DNA of 64,000 bases from Membranipora membranacea (lineage: Eukaryota > Bryozoa > Gymnolaemata > Cheilostomatida > Membraniporidae), in NCBI GenBank assembly GCA_914767715.1, contig OU612068.1, forward strand, positions 32,860,001 through 32,924,000. Direction: 5' to 3'. A program made the translations under genes and the position numbers. Shown piece by piece: positions 24,418 to 37,040 of the stretch. Below the pieces are notes generated by a model. It ran no database searches. It was not told the DNA's origin and saw only the letters and a list, made by a program, of their open reading frames with translations. Position 1 is the stretch's first letter; each line of letters begins with the position of its first letter.

Positions 24418-26230
24418 TTTACAAATAATTATACCCTGTTGCATATCTAGGCTTTACATATCAGTCTAACAGAGCTATGGCCAGATTGCCCTGCTCTGAC
24501 ACTCTATCACTTTGCAGCCATCTGACTAATCGTGCCTCATAGTGTACCAAAATGATCAGTCAGTGATGTGTGGATCGAACATAAAAAAATGTGTTTGGCT
24601 TTAGAGCAGATCCATGTTTAATGACCTGTAGAAAGCCTAAGGGTAAGAAAGTAAGACACTGTCAGCTTACAGGACAGCGTTGATCATATCAAAACTACTT
24701 GTTTTCTCTTAAAAGCTTTGTTTCCCATAAGGTAAGGGTATAAAGTTGTTTGGACTGAACATGAAATCAAAAAATTCTAAAACAATCAAATGCAAAAAAT
24801 CAGAATCTTAACTTAATATAATCGATCTGACTAGAATCACAAGGAAGGTGGATGTCAATTGACACAATATTTTAATGAAGATAGAGTATGTTGTTAATCT
24901 ATAGCTGTGTATAGACTGTTGTCCCACATTTCGGATGTAATATTACGGGTGTAAACTCTCTTTAACTCTGTTGTGCAAACATTGAGTTGATGACTTTAGA
25001 TCATTTTGGGACTAATTTGTGTTTTGATACAAACAATCGTCAATTATAATACTTTGCTGGGTACAAATGACTTTGACTTGATGTAGGACGAGTTTGCCAA
25101 TTTCCCTGTGTATGAGTAAAACAAAGAAATCTTCTCAATGGAGCCAAATTGGACAAAAACATAGGCTTTCCCAGCAATGGGTTGAAATTTTGTTTATCAA
25201 CTATAATATAACTGTTTATTCATTATTCTTATGTTATCTATTGCCATATAGAATTTTCACATATATCTTAGCAGTGATAGAAGGGAATGGGAACTGGTGT
25301 AAACTGAGTACCCACAAAAAGATATAGGAAGGGGAACTTTATGAGAAGAGTTTCTGCTGGATTCTGTGCAAAAAATGTGTGTAAACTTCGTTTTTTTTAG
25401 ACCAGATGTCAATCGTATTTATTAATCATCAATCAAACTATTACATTATATTTCTGCATAATTGTTGTTGCGTCTGCTGTGGTGTTGTGGCGAGGCAACA
25501 TTTTTGAATAACCATAGATAACCTCATCATTTTGCCAATACACCAGTTGTCAGGACAAATGAGTTGCTTTGTGCAAACCCTAGGGAGAGGTCAATTAATA
25601 TCATGTCTGTATTACAATCTACACAAATAATCTGTAATCTATAATCTATATAAATATACTAGTGATCTGTTTACCAATGGAGGAAAAGAGTCTTACTGTG
25701 GCGATTAGTGTATTACGTTGAGTTTGGACAATAACAAGAAATCATCACTAGACATCCGTAAATTCCATCCAAACTTAACTTAATACACTAATCGCTAGAA
25801 TTGAATTGTTATATTAAATTTGATATAGATATCTCAAACATTGTCGCAACAATTTTCGACCTGGAGAGTAGAGTCCCACAAAGGAAGGAGTTCACCTAGG
25901 CCTCTATATCTAAGTGTGACATGTCATCATTAGCTGCATTGGTCACTTTAACTGTGAGGTTACCTGACGTCAATAGATTCAGGTAAAGTTATATTTTAGT
26001 TCTCACAGGTCTAACATTCCAGGTATTGAGATCACCAGAAGGCACAATGACTTTGCTACTCAGTGATGCAGTCTTTACCGGATCTTGTTTATGTAAAGCT
26101 GCATGTTTACTGAGAAATAGTGTTAACATTTGGCTGTCTGCAGATTGCGCAGAATGAATGGTAGTGATTATAACAGTAACTATCTCCACCACCATCACTT
26201 CTATATCTACACAACGAAAGTCAAGTTCAG

Positions 26231-26379
26231 ACATGTCTGCACTCAAAAATTTCTAATTAGCCTCGTTATTGTATTTGAATCTAGACTGGGACTTGACAAC
26301 AAAAGAAGGTGCTGACTTTGTAGCAGAAAAATGTTTTATACTCGGATATCAAGAAAATATCCAGAGTGATCTGGCTAGG
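26231..26379 (+). pseudogene. MCM3-like relic exon in unit B
   Basis: Counterpart of 6,854-7,002 with the acceptor and GTATGA donor kept. The frame reads SALKNF, then an in-frame TAA, then further on TKEGADFVAEKCFILGY and SDLAR. The stop and several replacements at otherwise conserved positions (YS to CF, LR to LG) show it is decaying. Confidence 0.7.
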
Positions 26380-29124
26380 GTATGAGAAAGGTTGAACCAG
26401 AGACGTGGTTGATGTGTAACTTCATCATTCCGGAACGGAAAACCATTATCCTGTGACATCATTTCATGCTATGTATGTAATCTGTTCGCAGTTTTTTGGC
26501 CTACTTATGACTCAAATATTGGATACATCACGCCCAGATAGTCATCACAAGGTTTCATTGTCTTAGGTTCGATTCAGGTCCAGAATACTCCACTTTGGAT
26601 ATACAGTGAAAGTGTAAGTAAAACTAATATCCAACATAGGCTTGTTTGGTAGGGGGAGGTGCTACCGTGATGAGAGTGGTGGTTCATGGTTTATTTGGTG
26701 GTAAGTTGATTGAGTACCAATAAATAAGAACCTCAATGAGTTCATTGACCGGCTTTTCGCAGTTGAGATCTACTGTAATTTTCAAACCCTGAGATTTCCA
26801 CATGTACCGCAACATAGTTTATTTACATAAATACCAAGATGATACTGTTCTGTGTCAACCGGAAAATTCCATGTATACCCTACTTAATATGAACAAAAGT
26901 GTTAGAAGCATGTGACCAGAGCTTTAAACTAACCTGTCAGGAGGATTTATGGTTTAGTTTTACTCACTTGAAGGCTGCTCAGACTGGATACATTTAACAA
27001 GAGGGGATGCAATTTACGCCAGTGGTTTAATTTTCACACGTGCTCATGATATTTTCCCCTTGCTCTGTCTGTCTTGCTCTGTGCTCTGTTTTCTGTCTTA
27101 ATATCTTCTTCAGATAAAACTGATATGAGATTGAGATTATTATCAGTGCTTCACAGCTTCTAATGCCGAATTACTACTGGTAAAGAACTCAAAATATATA
27201 TTGTACCAGCTTTTTAACACACCAATGTCTCATATCCTCCTCCTTATCTGTTAGCTACTTTCTGTTTGATCAAATTTTTTTGCACACTGTCAATAACATT
27301 ATAAAATATCTTAGAACTGATCATTGAAGTTGAAGTCTGATATTGGGATACTTCTGTATGAACTTCGAAACCACAGGCTCATTTTGCTGTGAGCATTTCG
27401 TCCTAGCCCAATACCCAACTGCGAACACAGTATTCTTACAATGGGAAAATTTCAATCCCTTACATCAAATATTACCTGTGTGTTAAAACAGTTAAACATT
27501 CCTTCCTCAAACCAAAGCTTAAAAAAATGTTCCTATCATATTTACCATATTTATATATATGGACATGACCTTTATTTTGGATAATACTCTTACGTTGAGA
27601 ATGTTTTACAGAAAACAAAAAATCAATGAAGAGAAAAAATTAAGTCACAAAGATTTTAATGTATAATTGATGAGAAATATATTTCAACATTAAATTTGAT
27701 TTTTTTGTTGGATAATGCAATAAAATAAAAAACAATACCATTGATCAAATGTTGTGAATGGACCTCTCTTGTATACCAAGTTACTGCATACCACCTGGTG
27801 CAGTTTTAGCTGTTTAGGCTCTGGTGAATGGTGTCGCCCCTACTATATCCATATTTGAGTCAGACAGAGTTATCCTCTCTTGAGTACAGGAACTGGGACT
27901 CATAGTACATATGCCGCACTCCATACTCATGCTCGCCGGATACCCAGTGTTTCGGGATGGCATGATTTTCATAAAATTTTATGACGGAAAAGTGGTTTTA
28001 CATGACTTAAGTTACTTATTGCATGCTTAGGTTTACCATTTATTATTGAAATCATTTACTGTTAGTCATGCTGTTGAATAGCCTTCATGGTAGCTTCAAC
28101 TGAACAATTTACTTATATAGAACTGTAATAGATAATTGTAAAATCTAGTCTTCAGTGCCCTGCCTGGCATGGCATGGTGTCGAAGCTCAACATTGGGCTC
28201 TTCTTTAGCCTTGAGAACTCATATGTAAATCTTAAAATGTAAACTTTTCATCAGCTGGATTTATGAGTATATAACTAAAACTAATGTATCAGAAATCTAT
28301 GCCACTCTATATTTCAAGACTAAAATCAGAACTTAATAGTGAGTATTTTGAATTCTATACTTTGTATACTTGCCATCTTGTAAAAATAATTGCTGATATG
28401 AATGACACAGGGTTTGTTTTTCAAATTTTTAATCGATTCAACTGTCACTTTGGTCAAATTGCAATTATTGACATTGAATTTTGTATTTCCGTGTGATTAG
28501 TTTTTACATCTATCATATGTTTATAATTGTATAATTTGTATCCAGCTGTAGCAGGAAAGGTGTATATGTAAATGGGATACTAGCTGAGGTTGAAAATGCA
28601 TTCTATGGCAATGTAATTTGTTACATAGAGATTTTAAAGGATCGATGTTTTGTCAGTTCGATAAGTTATGTTTATTTGTTATAATGTTAAATGTCAATTT
28701 CAATCAAATTTGCATTGCAATCCTCAATTTGTCTTGATTGTCACAATTGTTACCATATGATCATTGTCATAAATGTCAACAATCTCTTATAATATTGTGA
28801 CCTTTAATTTCTATATAGGTCACGACGCCTAAGAGTAACATTAAACTCTTTATATCGAAGACGCAGAAGTTCATTTTACTGCATGTGAGGTGTGCAAACA
28901 CACAGTGGACCTTTACTTTGAATTTTTTTTAATTATCTCAACGATAGCTCATAAGAAAATGTAACTCTCATGTACTAGCTGGTTTATACCCTATATCGAG
29001 ATATATCGGATATCATCGGAAGAGAAAACTGGCCTGGAGTATTAGCCTAATGTGAGAATTACAAACTCTACTATAGTACGAATGTATGTAAGTAGGATAT
29101 ATCAGGTGTGAACTGGATTTCTGG

Positions 29125-29158
29125 TATATAAGACCCACTGTTGTAAAGAGCAGATCAG
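29125..29158 (+). promoter_or_regulatory. Core promoter of small gene copy 3: TATA box and initiator
   Basis: TATATAAG at 29,125-29,132 and TCAG with A at 29,157, 32 bases apart. This reproduces the arrangement at 2,323. The leader here has an extra ATG at 29,160 opening a short upstream frame that ends in a TGA overlapping the main start codon (ATGA at 29,222). Copy 1 lacks this feature. Confidence 0.55.
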
Positions 29159-29221
29159 AATGCATCTGAACTCTCATTCTTACAGCTTTCCTAAACATAT
29201 TTCAAAGCAATACTTGAGAAG

Positions 29222-29569
29222 ATGATCAACTGCAATCTATTCAAATCGTTGAAGAAAGTATGCAAATTATCGAAAAAGACAGACAAGGAGCCAACCTTTC
29301 AAGAAATGGTAAGTAATTGACTGAGATTATATTATAATATATTATTATTTTTTTGTTAATTTGTAAAATCAAATCAACAGCATAAGCTAAATTTTATATT
29401 AATCAATTCATTCTTTTAATTTCAGGTTGTGGACGAAATCCAGAGCACACAGAGAGAATGCACCAGGCATCTTAATAAAATAAACTTTCACTTGAAGAAA
29501 ACAGTCGATATTGAAAGATACACTGCCAGACAAGAAAGATACAATAGAATATCTAAGAAGTACCTTTAG
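29222..29569 (+). CDS. Small basic protein gene, copy 3 (two exons, 76 aa)
   Basis: Exon 1 is 29,222-29,308 and exon 2 is 29,426-29,569, with GTAAGT donor, TTTCAG acceptor and a 117-bp phase-0 intron. The exons have the same lengths as in copy 1 (29 and 47 codons). The protein starts MINCNLFKSLKKVCKLSKK and ends RYNRISKKYL, with Cys4, Cys14 and Cys41 kept. It differs from copy 1 at nine positions (Thr2 to Ile, Pro16 to Leu, Leu17 to Ser, Val21 to Asp, Ile37 to Thr, Gln44 to His, Met52 to Leu, Ala63 to Thr, Lys65 to Gln), mostly outside the two ends. It is flanked by its own TATA/Inr promoter. No domain is recognised. The gene appears intact and is the likely parent form of the damaged copy in unit A. 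Confidence 0.65.
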
Positions 29570-30279
29570 AGAACAATTGACTATGACTGATAATCATAAT
29601 TCAATATAAGCAGCTGGTTTCAAAACAATATTTTGTTTGCATTTCTCTCTTTCTAAGTAAAGCTTATAAACACATGATCGCCTGAGTTGGGATGAAAATT
29701 CACAACTGGATAATTTACTCCAATATTATTTTATTTGAAACATGCAAAATGTACGCAAATAGTTTTAACGCTTTGTAGTTGTCAAATTTATGTGACAAAA
29801 CTCCAAATCTCTTTTACTCTTTTTTCATCTTTTATTTTTCTTTTTTGTGCTTAGCAATAGAAGAAAAAAAAAAGCTCAAAGAACTGATTGTTGATCAAAG
29901 TTGTAGACAGTGTATCAATGTATCCATTTTATACCGCCATCTGCTCTACTCCAGAAGCAATTGCCATGATACCTCTAAAATGCATGAACATTATGGTCTC
30001 ACAACTAAGGTGTCGAAATCGCATTGAAGTGAGGAGTATGTGATTGAATAAGATAAGAATTTATTGAAACTCTCACAGAAACCATGGGGTCTATAATGGG
30101 ATGGTTTTTAAATGAATAAAAGGCAAAACATTCAAAAATTTAGTGTGACACAAAAACTAGATATTTGACCAATATTTGACCATATTTGACACTTAGGTAT
30201 CACAGCTCTGGTGATTAATGTGGAGTGTGCATGAGAAGCTGATACTGTTCAGTGGATGTTGCTCATCATTAAGAATCTT

Positions 30280-30352
30280 CTGATAATATCAGTTGGTTAG
30301 AGCACCGGTCTTCAGCCCACTGACTGACTGACTTGTTCGTCGGTTCGCTCTG
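30280..30352 (+). ncRNA. tRNA-like relic or SINE head
   Basis: TCAGTTGGTTAGAGC at 30,289-30,303 resembles the D-arm/A box of tRNAs. CGGTTCGCTC at 30,341-30,350 resembles a B box (GGTTCGANNCC with changes), at about the right spacing. No acceptor stem pairs well, so it is not a working tRNA. This segment exists only in unit B, because A has the 1.24-kb deletion here. Confidence 0.35.
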
Positions 30353-31069
30353 CCTAAAAAAGTAAGAGAAAATTGGCTCAAACAATGCGGGGCCTTGCTG
30401 TTAAGACACACCCTAAATGCCGCTCATTCTACGCAATGTGGTTAGTGACTAATCTTGCAGGTATCCACCAACATTGCTTTTTGATCAACATTTATGAACC
30501 ACAAGCTAATTTGTTCAATACAATGCCGAAGGTCCAAATAATCTGACTGCCTGCACTTATCATTGAAGTTGACTTGTTTGATAGAAACATAAGACCGAAG
30601 CATTGTCAGTGTGTTGGTAAATTGCAGCTCATCATCATTAACATCATTTTTTGCTGATAAAAAATTCCAATGATGCAATTTAACATGAGATCAGATTTTA
30701 CTCTAACCACAGATAACTTTTGGTCCTATGCATTTAATAGTGATAGGGACACAACTCTAACAATCTCTAGGAATTCCTCTCAGGGATAACCATATAACTA
30801 TAATCAATAATATTGGGTTAACTGTATTTTAAATATATGTTACAATTGTGGTATCACAATAATTTTACCACAACAATTGTGACATATAATGGATAAATAA
30901 TTGATAATAAAAACATTGCATTATCTATATACTTCATTACCAGACAATTACCTTCTTTACCAGGATTTTTCTTTTACGTCAACTAAAAATGGATTGAATG
31001 ATTTTTTCTAGGCAAACACACGATCAATTCTGACTTATCCCTGACTAGCTTGGTTCTCACTTTTGTCAG

Positions 31070-31440
31070 ATGGTGATAAGTCTTCTTTAGAAAGAATTCA
31101 AAGGTCTGCTAAAAGAACTATTTTTCCAGACCACAGCTATGTAGAAAGACTGATACTTTAAAGTTTTCCAGCCTGATCTGATTTTCTTTTGGATCTGAGC
31201 AAGAGACATTTTAATAAGATAGCGAGTGATCCAAAGCATCCACTTTTTAGTAGAGTTATACAAAACATTCATAGAGCATTCTCTCGTCTCAACACTTTTT
31301 TCAGACCCAAGACCTGCAAGACTCAAAAACTTGCCAAATCATTTTTACCAACCTTAATGTCTTGGCATTTAAACAACATACAACCATTTTATGTTCATAG
31401 ACTTTATCGCTTCTTTCCTAGTCCATATATTGATTAATGT
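31070..31440 (+). pseudogene. LINE C-terminal relic in unit B
   Basis: Counterpart of 10,040-10,410. Reads SLERIQRSAKRTIFPDHSYV, then after stops LDLSKRHFNKIASDPKHPLF and FYVHRLYRFFPSPYID before a TAA. It is less damaged than the A copy and shows the element belonged to a CR1/L2-like lineage. Confidence 0.6.
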
Positions 31441-31754
31441 GCACATTCAATTATATCATTCTCATGATACCGAATGTATAAACTGAAACTTATTCACTTC
31501 ACTCATTTGCTGCTTGTATGCTGGTAGGCACAAACAAAGGGTTACATGCACTTATATCAGGGCTTTAGGCTTTTATTATGAAATCAACCAGATGAGTGCG
31601 CTCAATATCTCTCAGTTACATGCTCCAAAAGGCAATAAACACTTAAATCCTTCTAGGGATTGTCACAGCTAAAATTCATGACCATTTCTATATCAATTGC
31701 TGAGAGAGGCAGTATCTAGACAGGACTTGCAAGCAGACTCGATGATCTAGATGA

Positions 31755-33019
31755 GCCATGCTCAACCTCGGCCAATTCGGCCATTTCGGCCAAATTTGTC
31801 ATTTTGTTCGGCCAAATGCACCCTTTCCACAGAAAAAAGTTGAGACACATTTTCACATCTTGTTCAAAAAAAAAAATTATGAAGGAAATTCCACAAGGTG
31901 TACATGGTCTTCAGTATTCTGTCATATCTGAAAGTCCAGTTATCGCACATTGAAAAGTCCAATTAATGCTCTCTTGCAGTAAATGGAAATTCCCACTTAC
32001 ATTACAGTGGTGTATTAATAGGTAGGGCCAGGGGGCCATGGCCTATCTTTTTCAGGAGCTCAATTTTGAAACAAACCCCTAAAATTGCCATTAGAGTTAT
32101 GAATACTCATTGGCTATATTAATGTTTGTCAATAACAGTTGCCCCTTGTGTTAAACATAGGTATTGTGAAGCAATAGCACTGAGCCCTGATGTAGTTGTT
32201 TTATAATGGCAAATTTCTGCTTGTCATGAAGTTTATAGTTTATAGTTCATCAATACATCTTACACTGAATAATGTACGCTACCCTTCTGTGCCGTGGCCC
32301 ACCTCAAAACATACCTTTTGGCCAAACTTGAACAAAAAACCTCGGAACATTGCATGTTCTAAATTGGTTGCAGAGAGGGATTGAGCATGTCAAAGTTCAA
32401 TGTTGGCCAGTTCGTGGCATCTCTTCCCAAAAGCCTTCTCTGTGATAGTCGATAGAATCATAATTTGGATGAAAGACTGTGCACACAAAAACGATTATTA
32501 CGATTATTAAATCAATTCATGTTCAATATAACAATAACACATATTTTACTGACTGTTGAGCAGGTAGTTCAAGATCTGGTATCTACCTCCTACAACTGCC
32601 TTGTGTACTTAGCAACAATCATTTTACAATTTGATATATTTTACTGTTCATCTTCTTTCAATAACATGTTCACCAATTTCTTTGAAATTCTAAGTATCAA
32701 TCACAGTAAGGATACGATGATCTCCCTTTCTGTTACACTAAAATCCTGTGGCCAATTGCTTTACAATTTTCGGCTCAAAAAAGGGCTGAAATGCCTTAGA
32801 ACTTCCTCTGATTTTTGAAATTTTTCTGGGGGTGCCCCCCCCCCATACCCCCCTTGGCTAAGGCGCTGCAGCGCCCCTCGCTGCCTGGTCCTTCCACTTC
32901 ATAATCCGTGGATACAGCCCTGCTTACTTAACATGATTATGGCGACATTTGCTCCATTAACCATTTGGCCAAATGGAATGAAACCGAAAAAAAGTGGCCA
33001 AAGAAAAGGTTGGACATGC
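31755..33019. mobile_element. hAT-like non-autonomous DNA element, about 1.27 kb
   Basis: The left end GCCATGCTCAACCT and the reverse complement of the right end, GCATGTCCAACCTT, form imperfect terminal inverted repeats, followed inward by GGCC-rich text as in many hAT elements. A 13-bp direct repeat, ATGATCTAGATGA, flanks it at 31,742-31,754 and 33,020-33,032. hAT elements make 8-bp duplications; the extra bases may be chance or microhomology. Unfilled relatives of the site are at 4,425 and 20,315. No transposase frame is visible. Confidence 0.6.
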
Positions 33020-33224
33020 ATGATCTAGATGATACTTTGGCGTGTCACAGGAACCATAAATCCAAACTGGAACCTTGACACGCCACAGTATTGTCGAATC
33101 TCCAAATAGCTGGAATGAATCATAAAAAAAATGAACTCATACCTTATGAAATTTGGTTTGTAAAACTCAAACTAGATTGAAAGGCTTTAAGCGCCTGTGA
33201 AAGGAAAACCTTTGTTGCATATTT

Positions 33225-33480
33225 CACAATTGCAGATGAACGGCAGACACTATATCAATAATATCAGGGGGGCTGGATATATATGCCCTTACTCTGAGGT
33301 GCAGGATGAAGAATTATGTCTAAGGTTTCAGAATTTCGCCCGTTTTTGTCCACACGATTTATTGTTTCATAGTATTTTTCCACTACACCTTGTTGTGGCG
33401 CATAAGTTGATAATTAAACCTAAGCGTGGCAACTGAGAAAAACATGACAACAAACTTGCACAAAATGCAATAAAATGCTA
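33225..33480 (+). repeat. Repeat module S, copy S4
   Basis: Unit B counterpart of S1 (CACCTTGTTGTGGCGCATAA at 33,386). Confidence 0.6.
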
Positions 33481-33839
33481 AATGTGACGTGAAGTTTGTG
33501 CAAATTATTTGCCCATTGGGTGACAATGCTGAGATCGCAGCCCCATATTATTATTTGTTTTTGAGCTATAGAGAATTCAATGAGCACGAATTTGCCTGTG
33601 TTGCAGCAGTGGTTAAGGTATGCTGCTAATCTATTGAAGAACACCAGCCATTCGCTTCACCATTATCCAAACCCTGTTACATCACAAAACCTTCATCACA
33701 AATCCTGTCATATCACAATACTCCGACACTCCCTAAATTTAACACAGCTCATCGTTAAATAAAGTTCATATCATAATTTATATACCATGAGTGTACACAT
33801 GACTATGCATGACGATTATATACTATACATACATTCAGG

Positions 33840-34985
33840 CAAATAATATCATCTCTGCCTGGATTAGGCCGTCATATTGTCTGCTTGCAAGTCACAAATT
33901 TACGTTTGATTTGATTAATTTAGTTGTTGCAAAGAGTTTTGTGTTACTCTCCGATGATCACCATTACTTACACTGAAAACTAACACGTGACTGTGATAGT
34001 TTGACATTAGGCACTATTCAGTGCTGATGCATCATGTGAAATATGTGCCTCAGTGGCTTCATGTTAATGTCCTGTCCTAGATTTATTATTTATGAGCCTA
34101 TGTGGATCATGCAGCTAAAACCTGATTGATATGTATCAGATTACTGCAATAGGAAGATTCTTATAGACCAGTTCTCACAAAGATAATCGTGGGCCTCAAC
34201 GACTATTTGTCAAACATCACAGTTTCAATCAAATAAAGGGGCTTGTTATATCAGCCACGGAAATACCAGGCTATAAGCTCAGGATAACCTATCGGGGCAG
34301 GATCTGTCACAAACATATTGCTCCCCTAATGGCTACGAGGGTCAATATTTTGGCAGTAGTGACCTTGCCTAGTTGTGACTGTTATCTGTATTCACACATG
34401 CCACCACAGTGTTGAATCAGTGAAAACTTTCCTCCCACATTGTAGTGATAAAGCCACTTATAGTTACGGTCTTGATACAGAAGGTGTGACAGTCACAAAC
34501 CTTTCCAGTTGCAACCTTGACGGTCAGAATGTTTCGTGACAGCAAAAATATACTACAAACCTAAACGGTTGGGTTCAACACAGCAATGATTGAAGATAGC
34601 CATAACATTTTTCTCATGGACCCATTCGCTTCACAAAGTTCTTTTTTTGATGCCTTTGGCTCCCAATATCGGATGCATAGGTTGCAGGAAATCCTTGACA
34701 CCAAAAGAATGCAGCATTGTCAGATGTAGTCCTATGCAAAATGTGGCTAGATGCAACTTTATTTATGATTGTGGGGGGATAAGGTTTGACAATTGTTTCT
34801 GGTAAAGTTGTTCGTGCTGATAGCAATGGTGATATTGTGTCTCACAATAAGTTGCACAATAGGCAGCTAATTGCCAAAAACGCTGCCAGCAAAATGAAAA
34901 TTGATCAAAGATTGATGATATCCATCCAAAATTGTTAATGGAAGTGACCAGATAGGAAGGGGCTACCACCGGACTGATGTGCAAG
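33840..34985 (+). repeat. Repeat module R, copy R2 (unit B)
   Basis: Counterpart of 12,480-13,620, with the core GGGGCAGGATCTGTCACAAA near 34,294. No coding content. Confidence 0.7.
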
Positions 34986-35424
34986 TTTCATGTAACAGGT
35001 CCTACCAACGGTCTCACAGCACCCTAGTGTTTGATAAGACGCAGTACCTAAAATTGTCTTAGCACGCAACATTGGCTGCAGCAACAAACCTTCTACTATA
35101 ATTTACCCACATAGAACTGGACTTTTTCTGCAATGAGGGAAAAAACCTTGATATGGTGTCAGCCGGTACTGTTTGTTGTATTATTCTGTACCAAATTGTT
35201 AGTAATGCTATCATAGGATCATTGTATCATTTGTTGCAGGGTAGTCATTTTCTGAGCTGCTGGATCTTTCTCGAGCTATCGCTGCATATCGTCGAATCTC
35301 AAAGTAGCATAAACTGATCTTATAACATATGAAATTTGGTTCTGTGAAACTCAAACTAGATTGAAATGCCTCTAGCGCCTATTTAAGGAAAACTTCCGTT
35401 GAATATGTCTCAATCGAAGGTCTT

Positions 35425-35890
35425 CCACAGACACTATATCAATCATAGCAGGGGAGCTGGATATATATGCCGATAGTCTATGGTGCAGGATGAAGAATTA
35501 TGTCTAAGGTGTGAAAAAGGCCAAAATTTCCCCTGTTATCATTCACACGTTTAGAACGTTTCATAGTATTTTGCCCCTCCCTACACCTTGTTGTGACGCA
35601 TTAGGTGTTAATAAAACCTAAACGTTGCAACTGAGGAAAACATGACAACACACCACCTGCACAAAACGCAACAAAATGCTAAGCATGACGTGTAGCATAT
35701 TAGCACAAAATATGACAAACACAAATTTTGTTGGAAAATAAATCCAAACCATAGGCTGAATAATAAACCTAGACAAGATACCATATACAGCTGAAGTGAG
35801 GCACTTAATTATTGGGCGACGTAACGTCATTGGAAGTTGTAGAAGCAATGATGCTATCATTGATTTACAGTCCATGATCCAGGCTTTTTG
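35425..35890 (+). repeat. Repeat module S, copy S5 (empty LINE site)
   Basis: Uninterrupted version of the module split by the LINE in unit A. The junction AACGTTGCAACTGAGGAAAA is near 35,620. Confidence 0.7.
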
Positions 35891-36559
35891 TTCATAACTC
35901 GATCAAATTTTATCGAATTTTGAATTTGAAAATTGCTTTAAAATCAGCAGCATCTTGTTATCAACTTGCTGCAATTTCTTCTTCAAAAATGTTTTTTTTG
36001 CCTAACATTAATATCAAACTGTTCAGGACAAGCCGCTAAATTGAGGTTTTCAAACTCAAAATCCGATAATAATTGATCGAGTTATCAACAAAAATCCTTG
36101 ATTTTCGACAGTAAATCAATGATAGCATCATTGCTTCTACACCTTCCAATGTCGTTACGTCGCTCACAAATAAATGCCTCAGTGCCTCAATGTTAATGCT
36201 CGTTATAGTGTCCTGTCTAGATTTATTATTAAGTCTATGATCCAAACATATTGTTTCATTGTTTGACTGCTTTGAAAAGGTAGCTGACTGATTTTGGTTT
36301 TCAAAAGCAAATTTTAAGCGGACTTATACACATGGGAGTTAGGTGGTCGTTTAAGGATAATACGATTTCCAGTCCGATGTTGAGTGAGATCCCAGTATTG
36401 GAGTACCTACTGACACACTGAAATTGTTTTCTCTTTTAGTACTATAGGTAGGTATGTCTGCAAAAATCCTATCGTAACATATAGGGATAATGAGTTTTTG
36501 GCATCCAGCTGTGCACATTTTTCCCCCAGTGAATCGAAAACCACAATCACTTTTATCTA

Positions 36560-37040
36560 TCATTGAAGTGTCCCCTCTGTTAAGCGACTCTGTGTTATAT
36601 ATGCCATAAATTTGAGGTAAGGATGTGTTCGTTTGTTATGTATAAGGTGTGAGAACGAACACATTTTTGCTCAATATCATTCAAACATTTTGATCCTTTC
36701 ACAGTGATATCCTCCATACACCTTGTTGTGGAGCATTAGGTGATAATTGAGCCACAATAAGGCAACTGAGCAAACCATGAAAACACATACTGCATAAAGT
36801 ACAACAAAATCACAGAGTAAGGATATATATATATATATATATATATATCCTTACTCTGTGATAAAATGCTAGACGTGACAGCTTCTAGCATAAAAAGCAC
36901 AAAATATACTAACAGAAACAAACCGACACAAAAAGAAATCTCTCATTTCAATTATCTGTATTAATGTGGATACCAACAAGGGGGAGTGTATGACAGGACA
37001 GATATAGAATAGAGCGAAGGAAAAGGGGACATCCCAGTTA
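36560..37040 (+). repeat. Repeat module S, copy S6, with AT-core palindrome
   Basis: Counterpart of S3. The palindrome at about 36,812-36,860 has arms CACAGAGTAAGG and CCTTACTCTGTG around roughly (AT)13, versus (AT)8 in unit A. Confidence 0.65.
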
